This document shows positions 8,835 through 17,364 of a stretch of 64,000 bases of DNA, piece after piece (within the stretch, counting starts at the first letter, position 1; each line of letters starts with the position of its first letter). The notes below the pieces were generated by a model. The model had not been told where the DNA came from. It ran no database searches and worked only from the letters and a program-made list of their open reading frames with translations. A program made the translations under genes and the position numbers. The stretch spans positions 2,728,001 to 2,792,000 of the forward strand of contig NZ_CP126268.1 of assembly GCF_003234795.2 (NCBI RefSeq), in the 5' to 3' direction. The stretch comes from Curtobacterium sp. MCLR17_032 (GTDB lineage Bacteria > Actinomycetota > Actinomycetes > Actinomycetales > Microbacteriaceae).

Positions 8835-8882
8835 GGGCACACGACCGGGCAGAAGACCGGGCACACGACCGGGCACGCGACC
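8835..8882 (+). repeat. Four tandem 12-bp repeats
   Basis: Four units of the form gggcaNNNgacc lie head to tail in the gap between the binding-protein stop and the first permease. Copy number may vary between strains. It may only space the mRNA. Confidence 0.7.
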
Positions 8883-8922
8883 ACCGCGAACACCGTGAAC
8901 ACCGCGCGAAAGGCACGATGAC

Positions 8923-9888
8923 GTGACCACAGCACCTGTCCTCGACCGCCCCACGGACGCGGCCACCGCGCCCCGACGACTCCGCACCTACAAGAGCAGC
9001 CTCACCCGCGGCCAGGGCCGCAGCGGTTGGCTGTTCCTCGCCCCCTTCGGCCTGTTCTACGTGGCCTTCCTGCTCGGCCCGACGGTCTGGATGATCGTCA
9101 CGAGCTTCTTCAACACCTCGACCGTCCGCACCGGCCTCGGCAGCTTCGCCGGGTTCGCGAACTACGCCGAGATGCTCGGGCGCTCCGACTTCTGGTCGTC
9201 GCTCTGGCACACCCTGCAGTTCACGCTCTACACGACCCCGCCGCTGGTGGTCCTGGCGTTCGTGTTCGCCGTGCTGACGAACCGCATGAACAAGGGCCAG
9301 TGGTTCTTCCGCCTGGCGTTCTTCCTGCCGTTCATCCTGCCGTCGGCGACGATCTCGCTGATCTGGGTGTTCATCTTCACGCCGGCCACCGGCCTGTTCG
9401 CCACGATCCAGTCGGCGATCGGCATGACCCCCGGCTCCGGCATGCTGTCCAGCCCGAACACGGCGATGATCGGTGTCGCCATCGCCACCGTCTGGTGGAC
9501 GCTCGGCTTCAACTTCGTGCTGTACCTGGCCGGCCTGCAGGAGATCCCCCGCGAGCTGTACGAAGCAGCTGCGGTCGACGGGGCCTCGAACTGGCAGCAG
9601 ATCAAGTCGATCACCCTGCCACTGCTCGGCCGCACCACGACGCTCGTCATCCTGCTGCAGATCATCGCCAGCCTGAAGATCTTCGACCAGGTGTACCTGA
9701 TGACGAACGGCGGCCCGGGCATCTCGACCCAGGTCTCGCTGCAGCTCATCACCGGCGTCGGCTTCACCGACAACCGACTCGGCGCTGCCTCGGCCGCGTC
9801 CGTCCTGCTGTTCATCGTGATCGTCGCCATCGCGGTCATCCGGCAGCTCGTCGAGCGCGCTGCCGCCAAGCGTGAGATCGGAGCCTGA
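8923..9888 (+). CDS. Sugar ABC transporter permease, MalF type
   Basis: This 321-residue protein has six membrane segments and the EAA loop YEAAAVDGASNWQQIKSI. The start is the GTG at 8923; AAAGG lies about nine bases upstream and the nearby ATG is out of frame. It pairs with the permease encoded two bases downstream of its stop. As in the other sugar operon, no ATPase gene is present, so a common ATPase from elsewhere should power it. Cargo is inferred to be arabino-oligosaccharide because the operon is divergent to the GH51 gene. Confidence 0.9.
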   Translation: MTTAPVLDRPTDAATAPRRLRTYKSSLTRGQGRSGWLFLAPFGLFYVAFLLGPTVWMIVTSFFNTSTVRTGLGSFAGFANYAEMLGRSDFWSSLWHTLQFTLYTTPPLVVLAFVFAVLTNRMNKGQWFFRLAFFLPFILPSATISLIWVFIFTPATGLFATIQSAIGMTPGSGMLSSPNTAMIGVAIATVWWTLGFNFVLYLAGLQEIPRELYEAAAVDGASNWQQIKSITLPLLGRTTTLVILLQIIASLKIFDQVYLMTNGGPGISTQVSLQLITGVGFTDNRLGAASAASVLLFIVIVAIAVIRQLVERAAAKREIGA

Positions 9889-9890
9889 TC

Positions 9891-10805
9891 ATGACCGCCA
9901 CCGAGAGCATCACCACCGGCCGCACCAAGCTCCGCACCGGCGTCTCGTCGGCCGCTCCCACGAGCGCCGCGAAGATCGGCGTCAGCGGCCGCGGCTTCAC
10001 GATCGCGTCGGCCGTCGTCCTGACGGTGTTCGCGATCATCTGGCTCATCCCGAGCCTGTTCGCGCTGAAGACCTCGCTGTCCGACAACGGCGTGGCAGCA
10101 CTCGGCGCGAAGTCGATCCTGTCGAACTGGAACCCGACGCTGCACTCCTACGCGTCGCTGTTCCAGTCCGGCGACATCTGGAACTGGTACCTGGCCAGCG
10201 GCGTCACGAGCGTCGTCACCGCGGTGCTCACCGTGATCTTCGCGTCGATGGCGGCCTTCGCGCTGTCGCGGCTGGTGTTCCGCGGCCGGAACATCGCGTT
10301 CCTGCTCATCATCCTGGGCATCATGATCCCGACGCAGGTCCTGATCATCCCGATCTTCCAGGAGCTCAACGCGGTCAACCTGCTCAACACCTACTGGTCG
10401 GTGATCTTCCCGCAGGTGCCGGCCGTGATCGCGGTCTTCATCTTCAAGCAGTTCTTCGACGGCATCCCGAAGGAGCTGGAAGAGGCCGCGCGCATCGACG
10501 GCGCCGGCATCTGGAAGATCTACTGGTCGGTCATCCTGCCACTGTCGCGTCCGGTGATCGCCGCGGTGACGATCCTGACGTTCGTCGGGGTCTGGAACAA
10601 CCTGCTGCTGCCGCTGTTCGTGCTGTCGAACCCGGACCTCATGACGATCCCGGTCGGGCTCGCCACGGTCCAGGGCAGCTTCGGTCAGCGGTACGCCGAC
10701 ATCCAGGCGGGTGCGATCCTGGCGGCGTTGCCGCTGATCATCCTGTACCTGATCTTCCAGCGGCAGATCGTCGAGGGTGTCACCGGCTCCGGCCTGAAGG
10801 GCTGA
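9891..10805 (+). CDS. Sugar ABC transporter permease, MalG type
   Basis: This 304-residue six-helix protein carries the EAA loop LEEAARIDGAGIWKIYW. It starts two bases after the MalF-type gene and closes the operon. A long perfect palindromic terminator follows 33 bp downstream. It forms the translocation pore with the preceding permease. The N-terminal 35 residues are hydrophilic and Thr/Ser-rich. Confidence 0.9.
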   Translation: MTATESITTGRTKLRTGVSSAAPTSAAKIGVSGRGFTIASAVVLTVFAIIWLIPSLFALKTSLSDNGVAALGAKSILSNWNPTLHSYASLFQSGDIWNWYLASGVTSVVTAVLTVIFASMAAFALSRLVFRGRNIAFLLIILGIMIPTQVLIIPIFQELNAVNLLNTYWSVIFPQVPAVIAVFIFKQFFDGIPKELEEAARIDGAGIWKIYWSVILPLSRPVIAAVTILTFVGVWNNLLLPLFVLSNPDLMTIPVGLATVQGSFGQRYADIQAGAILAALPLIILYLIFQRQIVEGVTGSGLKG

Positions 10806-10838
10806 CGCCCGGTCCGGCAGTCCGGTCCGGACCACGTC

Positions 10839-10884
10839 ACGGACGGGAGGCTCCCCACCAGCTGGTGGGGAGCCTCCCGTCCGT
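10839..10884 (+). terminator. 46-bp perfect palindromic terminator (gggaggc family)
   Basis: Arms of 23 bp meet at a central agct without a loop. The inner 40 bp, from ggacgggagg to cctcccgt plus one base, also occur at 17304-17343. It ends the arabinose importer operon and may stop the convergent VOC gene too. Confidence 0.8.
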
Positions 10885-10916
10885 CATGGGTGCAGTCCGC
10901 ACCCATGGAGCGCCCG

Positions 10917-11300
10917 TCAGCCGGCGAGCGGCTCGAGCCGCGACCGGAGGAGGCAGAACTCGTTGCCCTCCGGGTCCTGCAGCACGTGCCAGGACTCGTC
11001 ACCGGTCTGGCCGACGTCCGCCGGTCGCGCCCCGAGCGCGAGGAGTCGCTCCAGCTCGGCGTCCTGGTTGCGGTCGACCGGGTTGACGTCGAGGTGCAGG
11101 CGGAGCGGCTGCGTCTTCGCATGCGGCACCCGGGACAGGATGATCGTCGGGGTCGCGCCGCCGAAGCCGGAGGCCGGGCCGATCTCGATGCCGTCCTCGT
11201 CCTTGCCGAGTTCGACGTAGTCGAGGACGGCGCACCAGAAGCGGGACAGGGCCTCGGGGTCGTCGCAGTTGAGGACCAGTTCACTCAGTCGGCAGCTCAT
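10917..11300 (-). CDS. VOC-superfamily (glyoxalase/bleomycin-resistance-like) protein
   Basis: This 127-residue protein follows the VOC fold pattern: an N-terminal strand LSELVLNCDDPEALSRFW, the central RLHLDVNP strand and a C-terminal WHVLQDPEGNEFCLL strand. Members are metal-dependent lyases, dioxygenases or antibiotic-binding proteins. The substrate cannot be read from sequence. TAGCCT stands six bases before the ATG, and no Shine-Dalgarno is seen, so a leaderless transcript is likely. It is an independent gene between the sugar and iron regions. Confidence 0.8.
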   Translation of the reverse strand: MSCRLSELVLNCDDPEALSRFWCAVLDYVELGKDEDGIEIGPASGFGGATPTIILSRVPHAKTQPLRLHLDVNPVDRNQDAELERLLALGARPADVGQTGDESWHVLQDPEGNEFCLLRSRLEPLAG

Positions 11301-11354
11301 GGCGCGAGGCTACCCGCGGGGCACCCGACCGGGTCCTGGGGAGACGCCGACCGG

Positions 11355-12155
11355 TCAGGGTGTCGGGGTGACGGTCCACTTGCCGTTCGTGGCGATCGCG
11401 AGGATGCCCGGTAGGTCGGCCTCGAAGGTCTCGGAGAACGCCTCCGTGTCGCCGTAGATCCGGGTGGCGTCCGAGGTCGTGAAGACCCGGAGGCCGAAGC
11501 GGTCGTCCGCGCTGGCCGGCGTGTAGTCGACCTTCACGTGCCCGGCGTCGTCCGAGAAGAACAGCACGGCGGGACCGCTGCCGGACTGTGGACCGGACAC
11601 CGTCGCAAGGTCGTTCCAGCTGCGCAGCGTGAGCGACCAGGGGCCGTCGGCCTCGATGATGAGCATCTGCTGCTTCGGATCGTTCTTCAGGACGCTGGTC
11701 ACGAACGACGCCTTGAGGGGTGCCCGAGCGGAGCCGAACGGCGACATCCGCCCGGGTGCCGTGATGGTCGCGGTACCGGTGCACCCCGAACAGTCCAGGG
11801 CGGCGATGACGCCGAAGTCCCCCCGGACCCGGAACGCGATGTCCGAGGGACCGGTGCCGGAGACGGTCGCGGGAGCACCCTCGGCGACGTCCCCCGCGTC
11901 GAGCGTGACGCCGGTGAGCTCGGCGACCGGCGGTGTCGTCGGCGTGGGAGTGGGGGTCGGCGTGGGCGTCGCACGCGGAGTCGTCGTCGCGGGGGCCGAG
12001 GAGCGACCGCTCGACGCCGTGTCGGCGCTGCCCGAGCCGCTGCCGGGGATCAGGGAGCAGCCGGTCACCAGCAGCACGGCGGTGAGGACCACCCCCACCA
12101 GGCTCACTCGTCGGGTGCGCCCCCGGCGCGGGTCGGTCGTCCGTCGTTCCCCCAT
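11355..12155 (-). CDS. Putative lipoprotein of unknown function
   Basis: I do not recognise this 266-residue protein. A basic N-terminus, a hydrophobic helix and a lipobox VTGC (Cys about residue 33) mark it as a lipoprotein. A Ser/Thr linker with five to six Thr-Pro repeats (about residues 55-75) leads to a mainly beta-strand domain. That domain has two close cysteines in the context LDCSGCTG, which could form a disulfide or a metal site. It lies between the VOC gene and the siderophore-interacting protein gene on the same strand, but 69 bp separate it from the latter and no iron box stands in front of it. Confidence 0.7.
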   Translation of the reverse strand: MGERRTTDPRRGRTRRVSLVGVVLTAVLLVTGCSLIPGSGSGSADTASSGRSSAPATTTPRATPTPTPTPTPTTPPVAELTGVTLDAGDVAEGAPATVSGTGPSDIAFRVRGDFGVIAALDCSGCTGTATITAPGRMSPFGSARAPLKASFVTSVLKNDPKQQMLIIEADGPWSLTLRSWNDLATVSGPQSGSGPAVLFFSDDAGHVKVDYTPASADDRFGLRVFTTSDATRIYGDTEAFSETFEADLPGILAIATNGKWTVTPTP

Positions 12156-12224
12156 GCGGACAGCGTGCCACAGGCGGACGCCGCGCGGCCAGGCAGTCCG
12201 CGCGGTCAGGCGAACCCCGTGCGG

Positions 12225-13049
12225 TCAGGCCATCGCGGGATGGCGGGCCTCGTGCTTCCAGAACCCCGAGAAGGTGATGCGCGACTTCGGCAGTCCGGCG
12301 CGGTGCAGGTGGCGGCGCCCCTCGGTGGCCAGGCGGGACTCCCCCACGACGAACGCGTAGCCGCGGTCGTCGGACGGCACGTGCCGCTGCAGTTCGGCGA
12401 GCGCCGCACGTCCGGGCACCGCGTGGACGGCACCGCGGACGAGCCAGGTGACGGTGACGCCGACCGGGGCGTCGAGGTCGCGGATGTCGAGCGCCGACGG
12501 GACCTCCTGGATGATGCGGCCGACGGTGTCCCGCGGCAGGGAGCGGGCGATGCCGACGACGGCCGGCAGCCCGGTCTCCTCGGCGGCGATGACGACCTCG
12601 CTGGCGTCGTCCGGGCAGTCGAAGATGCAGCCCTGGTCGAGGAGCGCGAGTTCGTCGCCGGGGCGGGCACCGCAGGCCCAGATCGCAGCGCGGCCCTCGA
12701 GCTGGCCGTCGGCGTCGGTGTGCACCACGAAGTCGATGTCCATCTCGCCGAGTTCGGGGCGGTGTCCGGCGACGGTGTAGTTCGCGCAGTGCGGTCGGGC
12801 GTCCTCGGCGATGCGGAGGTACTGCGGCCACCACTTGGCGCCGTCGAGCTCGGGCATCACGAAGGCGTCCTGCTCGGGGCGCTGCAGGAACAGGCGGAAC
12901 CAGTGGTCGAAGCCGAGGAACGGGAAGTCGCGGATCTCGTCGCTCGCGATGGTGACGCGGTGGATCGACGGGGTGTGCCGTTCGGTGCGGACGACACTCG
13001 CCCGGAACAGCCGCGGGTTCTCGGGCATCAGCCTCGGGATCTTCGCCAT
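12225..13049 (-). CDS. Siderophore-interacting protein (FAD ferric-siderophore reductase)
   Basis: This 274-residue SIP-family protein reduces ferric siderophore in the cytoplasm to release iron, using FAD and NAD(P)H. Visible family traits are the N-terminal barrel strand SIHRVTIASDEI, the FAD region RPHCANYTVAGHRP (a variant of RxYTVR), and the C-terminal FVVGESRLATEGRRHL. The gene is divergent to the FecCD permease operon across only 19 bp. That gap is occupied by an iron box. TAGCCT lies six bases before the ATG, so translation is probably leaderless and -10, operator and start overlap. Confidence 0.9.
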   Translation of the reverse strand: MAKIPRLMPENPRLFRASVVRTERHTPSIHRVTIASDEIRDFPFLGFDHWFRLFLQRPEQDAFVMPELDGAKWWPQYLRIAEDARPHCANYTVAGHRPELGEMDIDFVVHTDADGQLEGRAAIWACGARPGDELALLDQGCIFDCPDDASEVVIAAEETGLPAVVGIARSLPRDTVGRIIQEVPSALDIRDLDAPVGVTVTWLVRGAVHAVPGRAALAELQRHVPSDDRGYAFVVGESRLATEGRRHLHRAGLPKSRITFSGFWKHEARHPAMA

Positions 13050-13067
13050 GAGGGAAGGCTAACCTAA
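13049..13067. promoter_or_regulatory. IdeR/DtxR-type iron box between SIP and FecCD genes
   Basis: The 19-mer tgagggaaggctaacctaa matches the consensus TTAGGTTAGGCTAACCTAA at 16 of 19 positions, with a perfect right half. It fills the gap between the two divergent starts, so bound repressor would block both promoters. Confidence 0.85.
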
Positions 13068-13068
13068 T

Positions 13069-14157
13069 ATGGCTTCCGTGCCACCCCCTCCCCTCGCCGT
13101 CCCGACCGCGCCCGCCGCCCTGCCCGGAGCGGTGATCGGCGCCTCCGGGGTGCACCGCCGGACCGCCCGACGTCGGGTGGCGGTCCTGCTCGGGCTGGCC
13201 GTGCTGGTCGTGGCGGCAGCGGTGGCGAGCATGCTCCTCGGCAGCAACCACATCGGTGCCGACCGGGTGTTCGCCGGCCTGATGCGCAGCGGTTCCGGGA
13301 CCGACGAGGCGATCGTCTGGGGCTCCCGTGTCCCCCGCACCCTGATCGGCGCGAGTGTCGGCGCGGCCCTCGGCATCGCCGGACTGCTCATGCAGGGGCA
13401 CACACGGAACCCGCTCGCCGACCCCGGCCTGTTCGGCGTCTCCGCCGGTGCCGGTCTGGCGGTCGTCCTCGGGGTCTTCGTCTTCGGCGTCACGAGCACC
13501 AGCGCCTCGGTCTGGTTCGCGCTGGTCGGTGCGGTCGTCGCGAGCGTCGTCGTCTTCTCGGTGACCGTCGCCGGCAGCGGGACCGCCAGCCCGGTGCCGC
13601 TCGCCCTGGCCGGAGCCGCGGTGTCCGCCCTGCTCGGGGCACTGACGTCCTTCATCGTGCTCACCGACCAGGACTCCCTCGACGCGTACCGGCTCTGGGT
13701 CGTCGGGTCCCTGTCCGGCCGGCAGCTCGACGTGCTCGCTGCCGCGTGGCCGTTCATGGCCGTCGGACTCGTGCTCGCGATCTGGAACACGCGCGCACTC
13801 GACGCACTCGGGCTCGGGTCGGAGCTGGCGAAGGGCCTCGGCGAGGACCTGCTCACCGCGCGGCTCGTCGGCCTCGGTGGCATCACCCTGCTGGCCGCCG
13901 GCGCCACCGCCGCGGCCGGTCCGATCGCCTTCGTCGGGTTGACCGTGCCGCACGTGGCTCGTGCCGTCGTGGGCACCGGGCACCGCTGGACCCTGCCGGC
14001 GTCGGCGCTGCTCGGGGCCGTGCTGGTCCTGGTGGCGGACGTGGTCGGTCGCCTGATCGGCGGGTTCGCCGAGGTCGAGGTCGGCATCGTCCTGGCCGTC
14101 ATCGGCGGTCCGGTCTTCGTCGCCGTCGCCCGTCGCCGATCGCTGGTGTCCCTGTGA
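13069..14157 (+). CDS. Iron-siderophore ABC permease, FecCD family (first)
   Basis: This 362-residue permease has about nine to ten membrane helices. Family motifs are visible: the RVPRTLIGASVGAALGIAG segment, TRNPLADPGLFGVSAGAG and the late GPIAFVGLTVPHVAR. It imports ferric siderophore with the second permease, whose GTG start overlaps its stop by four bases. The start may be the ATG at 13069. The GTG at 13078 deserves equal weight because TAATAT lies exactly seven bases before it, matching the leaderless pattern of this genome. Control is through the overlapping iron box. Confidence 0.92.
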   Translation: MASVPPPPLAVPTAPAALPGAVIGASGVHRRTARRRVAVLLGLAVLVVAAAVASMLLGSNHIGADRVFAGLMRSGSGTDEAIVWGSRVPRTLIGASVGAALGIAGLLMQGHTRNPLADPGLFGVSAGAGLAVVLGVFVFGVTSTSASVWFALVGAVVASVVVFSVTVAGSGTASPVPLALAGAAVSALLGALTSFIVLTDQDSLDAYRLWVVGSLSGRQLDVLAAAWPFMAVGLVLAIWNTRALDALGLGSELAKGLGEDLLTARLVGLGGITLLAAGATAAAGPIAFVGLTVPHVARAVVGTGHRWTLPASALLGAVLVLVADVVGRLIGGFAEVEVGIVLAVIGGPVFVAVARRRSLVSL

Positions 14158-15305
14158 GCGCCACCACGCGGGTCGACACCGACCGGCCGACCGACGGGCC
14201 CGCCGGACAGCCGTCACCGACCAGCACAGGGACCACCGCGGACACCACCACCGGCCCCCGCCGCGGCGTCCGCATCGGCCCCGTCGGTCTCGCCTGGCGT
14301 CCCCGCGTCCTCACCACCTCGGTCGTCGCGGTCGTCGCCGCCCTGCTGCTCGTCGTCCTCGGCGTCGCGATCGGCTCGACGTTCATCGCCCCGGGCACCG
14401 TCGTCCGTGCCCTGCTCGGCCTGGAGTCCGGGCCGGACCAGTTCATCGTGACGACCCTGCGCCTGCCCCGTGTCCTGACCGGCGCGCTGGTCGGCGTGAC
14501 GCTCGCGGTCGCCGGCGCCCTGACCCAGACCTTCACCCGCAACCCGCTCGGCACGCCGGACATCATCGGCGTGACCTCCGGCGCGAGCGTCGGCGCGGTG
14601 GCGGCGGTCGTCCTCGGCGGCGGTGGCTCCTCGGTGAGCGCGCTGGTCCTCGGCGGCGGCATCCCGGTCGCCGCGACGATCGGCGCCCTGGTCGCGGCGA
14701 CGATCGTCTACGGGCTCGGTTGGCGCGGCGGCGTGCAGAGCCACCGCCTGATCCTGGTCGGCATCGGGGTCAGCGCGACCCTCGACGCCGTCACGAGCTA
14801 CCTGCTCGTCCGCGCGAAGATCACCCAGGCGACCGCCGCGTCGCAGTGGCTCGTCGGCAGCCTGTCGAGCACCTCATGGACGACGGTGTGGCCGCTGCTC
14901 GTCATCGCCGCCGTCGGCGTGCCGCTCGCCCTCGCCACCTCGGGCGCGCTCGGCATCGGTCAGCTCGGCGACGAGGTCGCCACCGGCGTCGGCCTGGGTG
15001 TCCAGCGGCACCGGCTGCTCGTGATCGGCCTGGCGGTCGTCCTGACCGCCGCCGCGGTCGCCGCCGCCGGCCCGGTCGGCTTCGTCGCGTTCGTGGTGCC
15101 GCAGATCGCACTGCGGATCGCGGGGACGAACCGGCCACCGCTGCTGCTGTCGGCAGCGCTCGGCGCGGTGCTGGTCCTCGGCGCGGACCTGCTCGCCCGC
15201 TCGGTCTTCCCCTGGCAGGTGCCGGTCGGCATCGTCACCACCGTGATCGGCGCCCCGTACCTGATCTGGCTCCTCATCCGTCACCGCAAGGAGATGTCCC
15301 GATGA
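14154..15305 (+). CDS. Iron-siderophore ABC permease, FecCD family (second)
   Basis: This 383-residue protein is the second half of the channel. A Thr-rich hydrophilic N-terminus of about 45 residues precedes the membrane core. Motifs include LRLPRVLTGALVG, TFTRNPLGTPDIIGVTSGAS and GPVGFVAFVVPQIALR. The GTG at 14154 overlaps the preceding stop (GTGA), and its own stop overlaps the ATPase start (ATGA). These overlaps indicate tight translational coupling. Earlier in-frame starts lie inside the upstream gene and are not used. Confidence 0.92.
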   Translation: MSATTRVDTDRPTDGPAGQPSPTSTGTTADTTTGPRRGVRIGPVGLAWRPRVLTTSVVAVVAALLLVVLGVAIGSTFIAPGTVVRALLGLESGPDQFIVTTLRLPRVLTGALVGVTLAVAGALTQTFTRNPLGTPDIIGVTSGASVGAVAAVVLGGGGSSVSALVLGGGIPVAATIGALVAATIVYGLGWRGGVQSHRLILVGIGVSATLDAVTSYLLVRAKITQATAASQWLVGSLSSTSWTTVWPLLVIAAVGVPLALATSGALGIGQLGDEVATGVGLGVQRHRLLVIGLAVVLTAAAVAAAGPVGFVAFVVPQIALRIAGTNRPPLLLSAALGAVLVLGADLLARSVFPWQVPVGIVTTVIGAPYLIWLLIRHRKEMSR

Positions 15306-16153
15306 CCACGACGACCCACCCGGTCCCGACCGAGACGCCGGCCGCCGCCCGCGAGCACACCGTGCCCGTCCTGGAGGCCCGTGGCCTGTCCGTCGGGTAC
15401 GACCGGACCCCGGTCATCCGCGACCTCGACCTGACGATCGAGCACGGCACCGTGACGACGTTCCTCGGCGCGAACGGCTGCGGCAAGTCGACGCTCCTCA
15501 AGGCGCTCGGCCGGGTGCTCAAGCCGCAGGCCGGCGAGGTGCTGCTGGACGGCAGGCCGATCCGGAAGGAACCGAACCGGGCGGTCGCGCGGCAGCTCGC
15601 GATCCTGCCGCAGTCGCCGCTCGCCCCGGCCGGCACGAGCGTGCTCGACCTGGTGATGCGCGGCCGGAACCCGCACCAGTCCTGGGCCCGCCCGTGGACG
15701 GCGGAGGACGCGGCCGTCGCCGAGGACGCCATCGCGGCGACCGGCCTGACCGAGGTCGCCCACCGTGACGTCGCGAGCCTGTCCGGTGGGCAGCGTCAGC
15801 GCGCCTGGATCGCCCTGGTCCTGGCGCAGCGGGCGGACACGCTCCTGCTCGACGAACCGACGACCTACCTGGACCTGGCGCACCAGCTCGACGTCCTCCG
15901 GCTCGTCCGGCGGATCAACCGCGAGCAGGGCTCGACCGTCGTGATGGTGCTGCACGACCTGACCCTGGCCGCGCGGTACTCGGACCGACTCGTGGTGCTG
16001 CACGACGGTGGGGTGGTGGCCGACGGGACGCCCGCCCAGGTCCTCACCCCGGCCGTCCTCGCGCAGGCGTTCGGTCTGCACGCCCGTGTCGTGCCGGACC
16101 CGGTGACCGGGGCGCCCATGGTGGTCCCGGAGGCCGACGAGCACGACCTCTGA
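15302..16153 (+). CDS. Iron-siderophore ABC transporter ATPase, FecE/FepC family
   Basis: This 283-residue ATPase powers the two FecCD permeases. Walker A is GANGCGKST, the signature is LSGGQRQR, Walker B is LLLDEPTTYLD and the switch His is in VLHDLT. A family feature, the Q-loop context LAILPQ, is also present. It starts inside the stop codon of the second permease. The operon ends here, since the binding-protein gene 69 bp downstream has its own iron box. Confidence 0.95.
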   Translation: MTTTTHPVPTETPAAAREHTVPVLEARGLSVGYDRTPVIRDLDLTIEHGTVTTFLGANGCGKSTLLKALGRVLKPQAGEVLLDGRPIRKEPNRAVARQLAILPQSPLAPAGTSVLDLVMRGRNPHQSWARPWTAEDAAVAEDAIAATGLTEVAHRDVASLSGGQRQRAWIALVLAQRADTLLLDEPTTYLDLAHQLDVLRLVRRINREQGSTVVMVLHDLTLAARYSDRLVVLHDGGVVADGTPAQVLTPAVLAQAFGLHARVVPDPVTGAPMVVPEADEHDL

Positions 16154-16202
16154 CGCGCCTCCCGACCTGGGATCCGCCACGGAACTGGTGCATCCAATCG
16201 GG

Positions 16203-16221
16203 TTAGGTTAGGCTCACCTAA
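16203..16221 (+). promoter_or_regulatory. Near-consensus IdeR/DtxR iron box at the binding-protein start
   Basis: The 19-mer ttaggttaggctcacctaa differs from the consensus at one position only. It ends one base before the GTG start of the binding-protein gene. A TAGGCT within it could be the -10 of a leaderless transcript. Confidence 0.9.
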
Positions 16222-16222
16222 C

Positions 16223-17239
16223 GTGAACACTCTCCGCCGCGGCACGGTCCGTGCCGCCCTCCTGACCGCCGTCACCGCGACGGCCCTCATCCTGACCGGC
16301 TGCTCGAGCACCGGCGGATCCGACGACGCCGGTGACGGCACGAGCGCGTCCTCCCGCGCGTGGTCGTACGAGGACGCCACCGGAGCGACCGTCAAGGTCG
16401 ACCACACCCCGAAGCGCGTCGTGGTCCTCAACGACATCGCGATCTCGTTCATCGAGTACGGCCTGCGCCCGGTCGGCACCTTCGGGCAGCTGACCATGGC
16501 GAAGGACCAGCGCTTCACGGATCTCGACAAGGACGGCATCACGCAGCTCGGCAACGGCTACGGCGACATCGACCTCGAGAAGCTCGCGGCACTGAAGCCC
16601 GACCTCGTCGTCACCTCCGTCTACCCGACGGACGCCAAGGGGACGCTCGACGCCACCCAGCCGGCCTACGGCTTCAAGGACAAGGAACAGCAGCAGCAGG
16701 TCGCGGCCATCGCACCGATCGCCCAGGTCAAGTGGGGCGGCGAGGGCGAGGACGTCATCGAGCACATCGCCGACCTCGCCGAGTCCCTCGGGGCGAAGGA
16801 GAACCGGGTCGAGGCCGCCGAGAAGGACTTCGACACCGCCAAGGACGCGCTGCAGAAGGCCGTGAAGGGCAAGGACCTGTCCATCGTCTCGATGTACGCG
16901 GACGGCGACGGCGCCTACGTCACCCGCCCGTCCGACGAGCCGACGCTGCAGATGTACACCGACTTCGGCGTCGACTTCGTCGTCCCGAAGCCCAAGGGCT
17001 GGTACTGGGGCATCTACAGCTGGGAGAACGCGGGCCAGATCACCGGTGACGTGATCCTGCTCTCGCAGCAGGGGTACCAGGTCGCGGACCTCGAGAAGCA
17101 GCCGACGTTCGCCGACAACGCCGCCCTCGAGGCCGGCCAGGTCCACAGCTGGACCTTCCCCGCCCTCGACTACGCCTCGCAGGCCGACTACATGACGAAG
17201 CTCGCGGGCTGGATCGACGAGAGCAAGCCGGTCTCCTGA
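16223..17239 (+). CDS. Iron-siderophore ABC transporter substrate-binding lipoprotein
   Basis: This 338-residue class III binding protein of the FepB/FhuD type captures ferric siderophore for the FecCD importer. The lipobox is LTGC (Cys about residue 27). The mature start contains the family pattern KRVVVLNDIAISFIEYGLRP. The GTG start sits directly against an iron box, which leaves no room for a Shine-Dalgarno, so leaderless translation under iron repression is expected. A strong palindromic terminator follows about 60 bp downstream. The siderophore cannot be named, and no biosynthesis genes are in the window. Confidence 0.92.
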   Translation: MNTLRRGTVRAALLTAVTATALILTGCSSTGGSDDAGDGTSASSRAWSYEDATGATVKVDHTPKRVVVLNDIAISFIEYGLRPVGTFGQLTMAKDQRFTDLDKDGITQLGNGYGDIDLEKLAALKPDLVVTSVYPTDAKGTLDATQPAYGFKDKEQQQQVAAIAPIAQVKWGGEGEDVIEHIADLAESLGAKENRVEAAEKDFDTAKDALQKAVKGKDLSIVSMYADGDGAYVTRPSDEPTLQMYTDFGVDFVVPKPKGWYWGIYSWENAGQITGDVILLSQQGYQVADLEKQPTFADNAALEAGQVHSWTFPALDYASQADYMTKLAGWIDESKPVS

Positions 17240-17300
17240 CACGACCGCCAGACCGGCGGAACGGCACGGCCGGCGCAACGGCACGACGGCACGACGGCAC

Positions 17301-17349
17301 GACGGACGGGAGGCTCCCCACCAGCTGGTGGGGAGCCTCCCGTTCCGTC
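17301..17349 (+). terminator. Palindromic terminator, second copy of the gggaggctcccc element
   Basis: The 40-bp core is identical to that at 10842-10881. The outer arms continue with a one-base bulge. Three 8-bp direct repeats (ggcacgac) lie just before it. It separates the binding-protein gene from the convergent beta-lactamase gene. Confidence 0.8.
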
Positions 17350-17364
17350 GTCTGCCTGCGCCGG

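Noticed and set aside
11281..14217. A 978-residue open frame on the minus strand across the lipoprotein, SIP and FecCD genes
   Set aside because: It is an artefact of very high GC. The real genes in other frames have family motifs, and this frame is Arg/Asp/Gly-rich with no domain.
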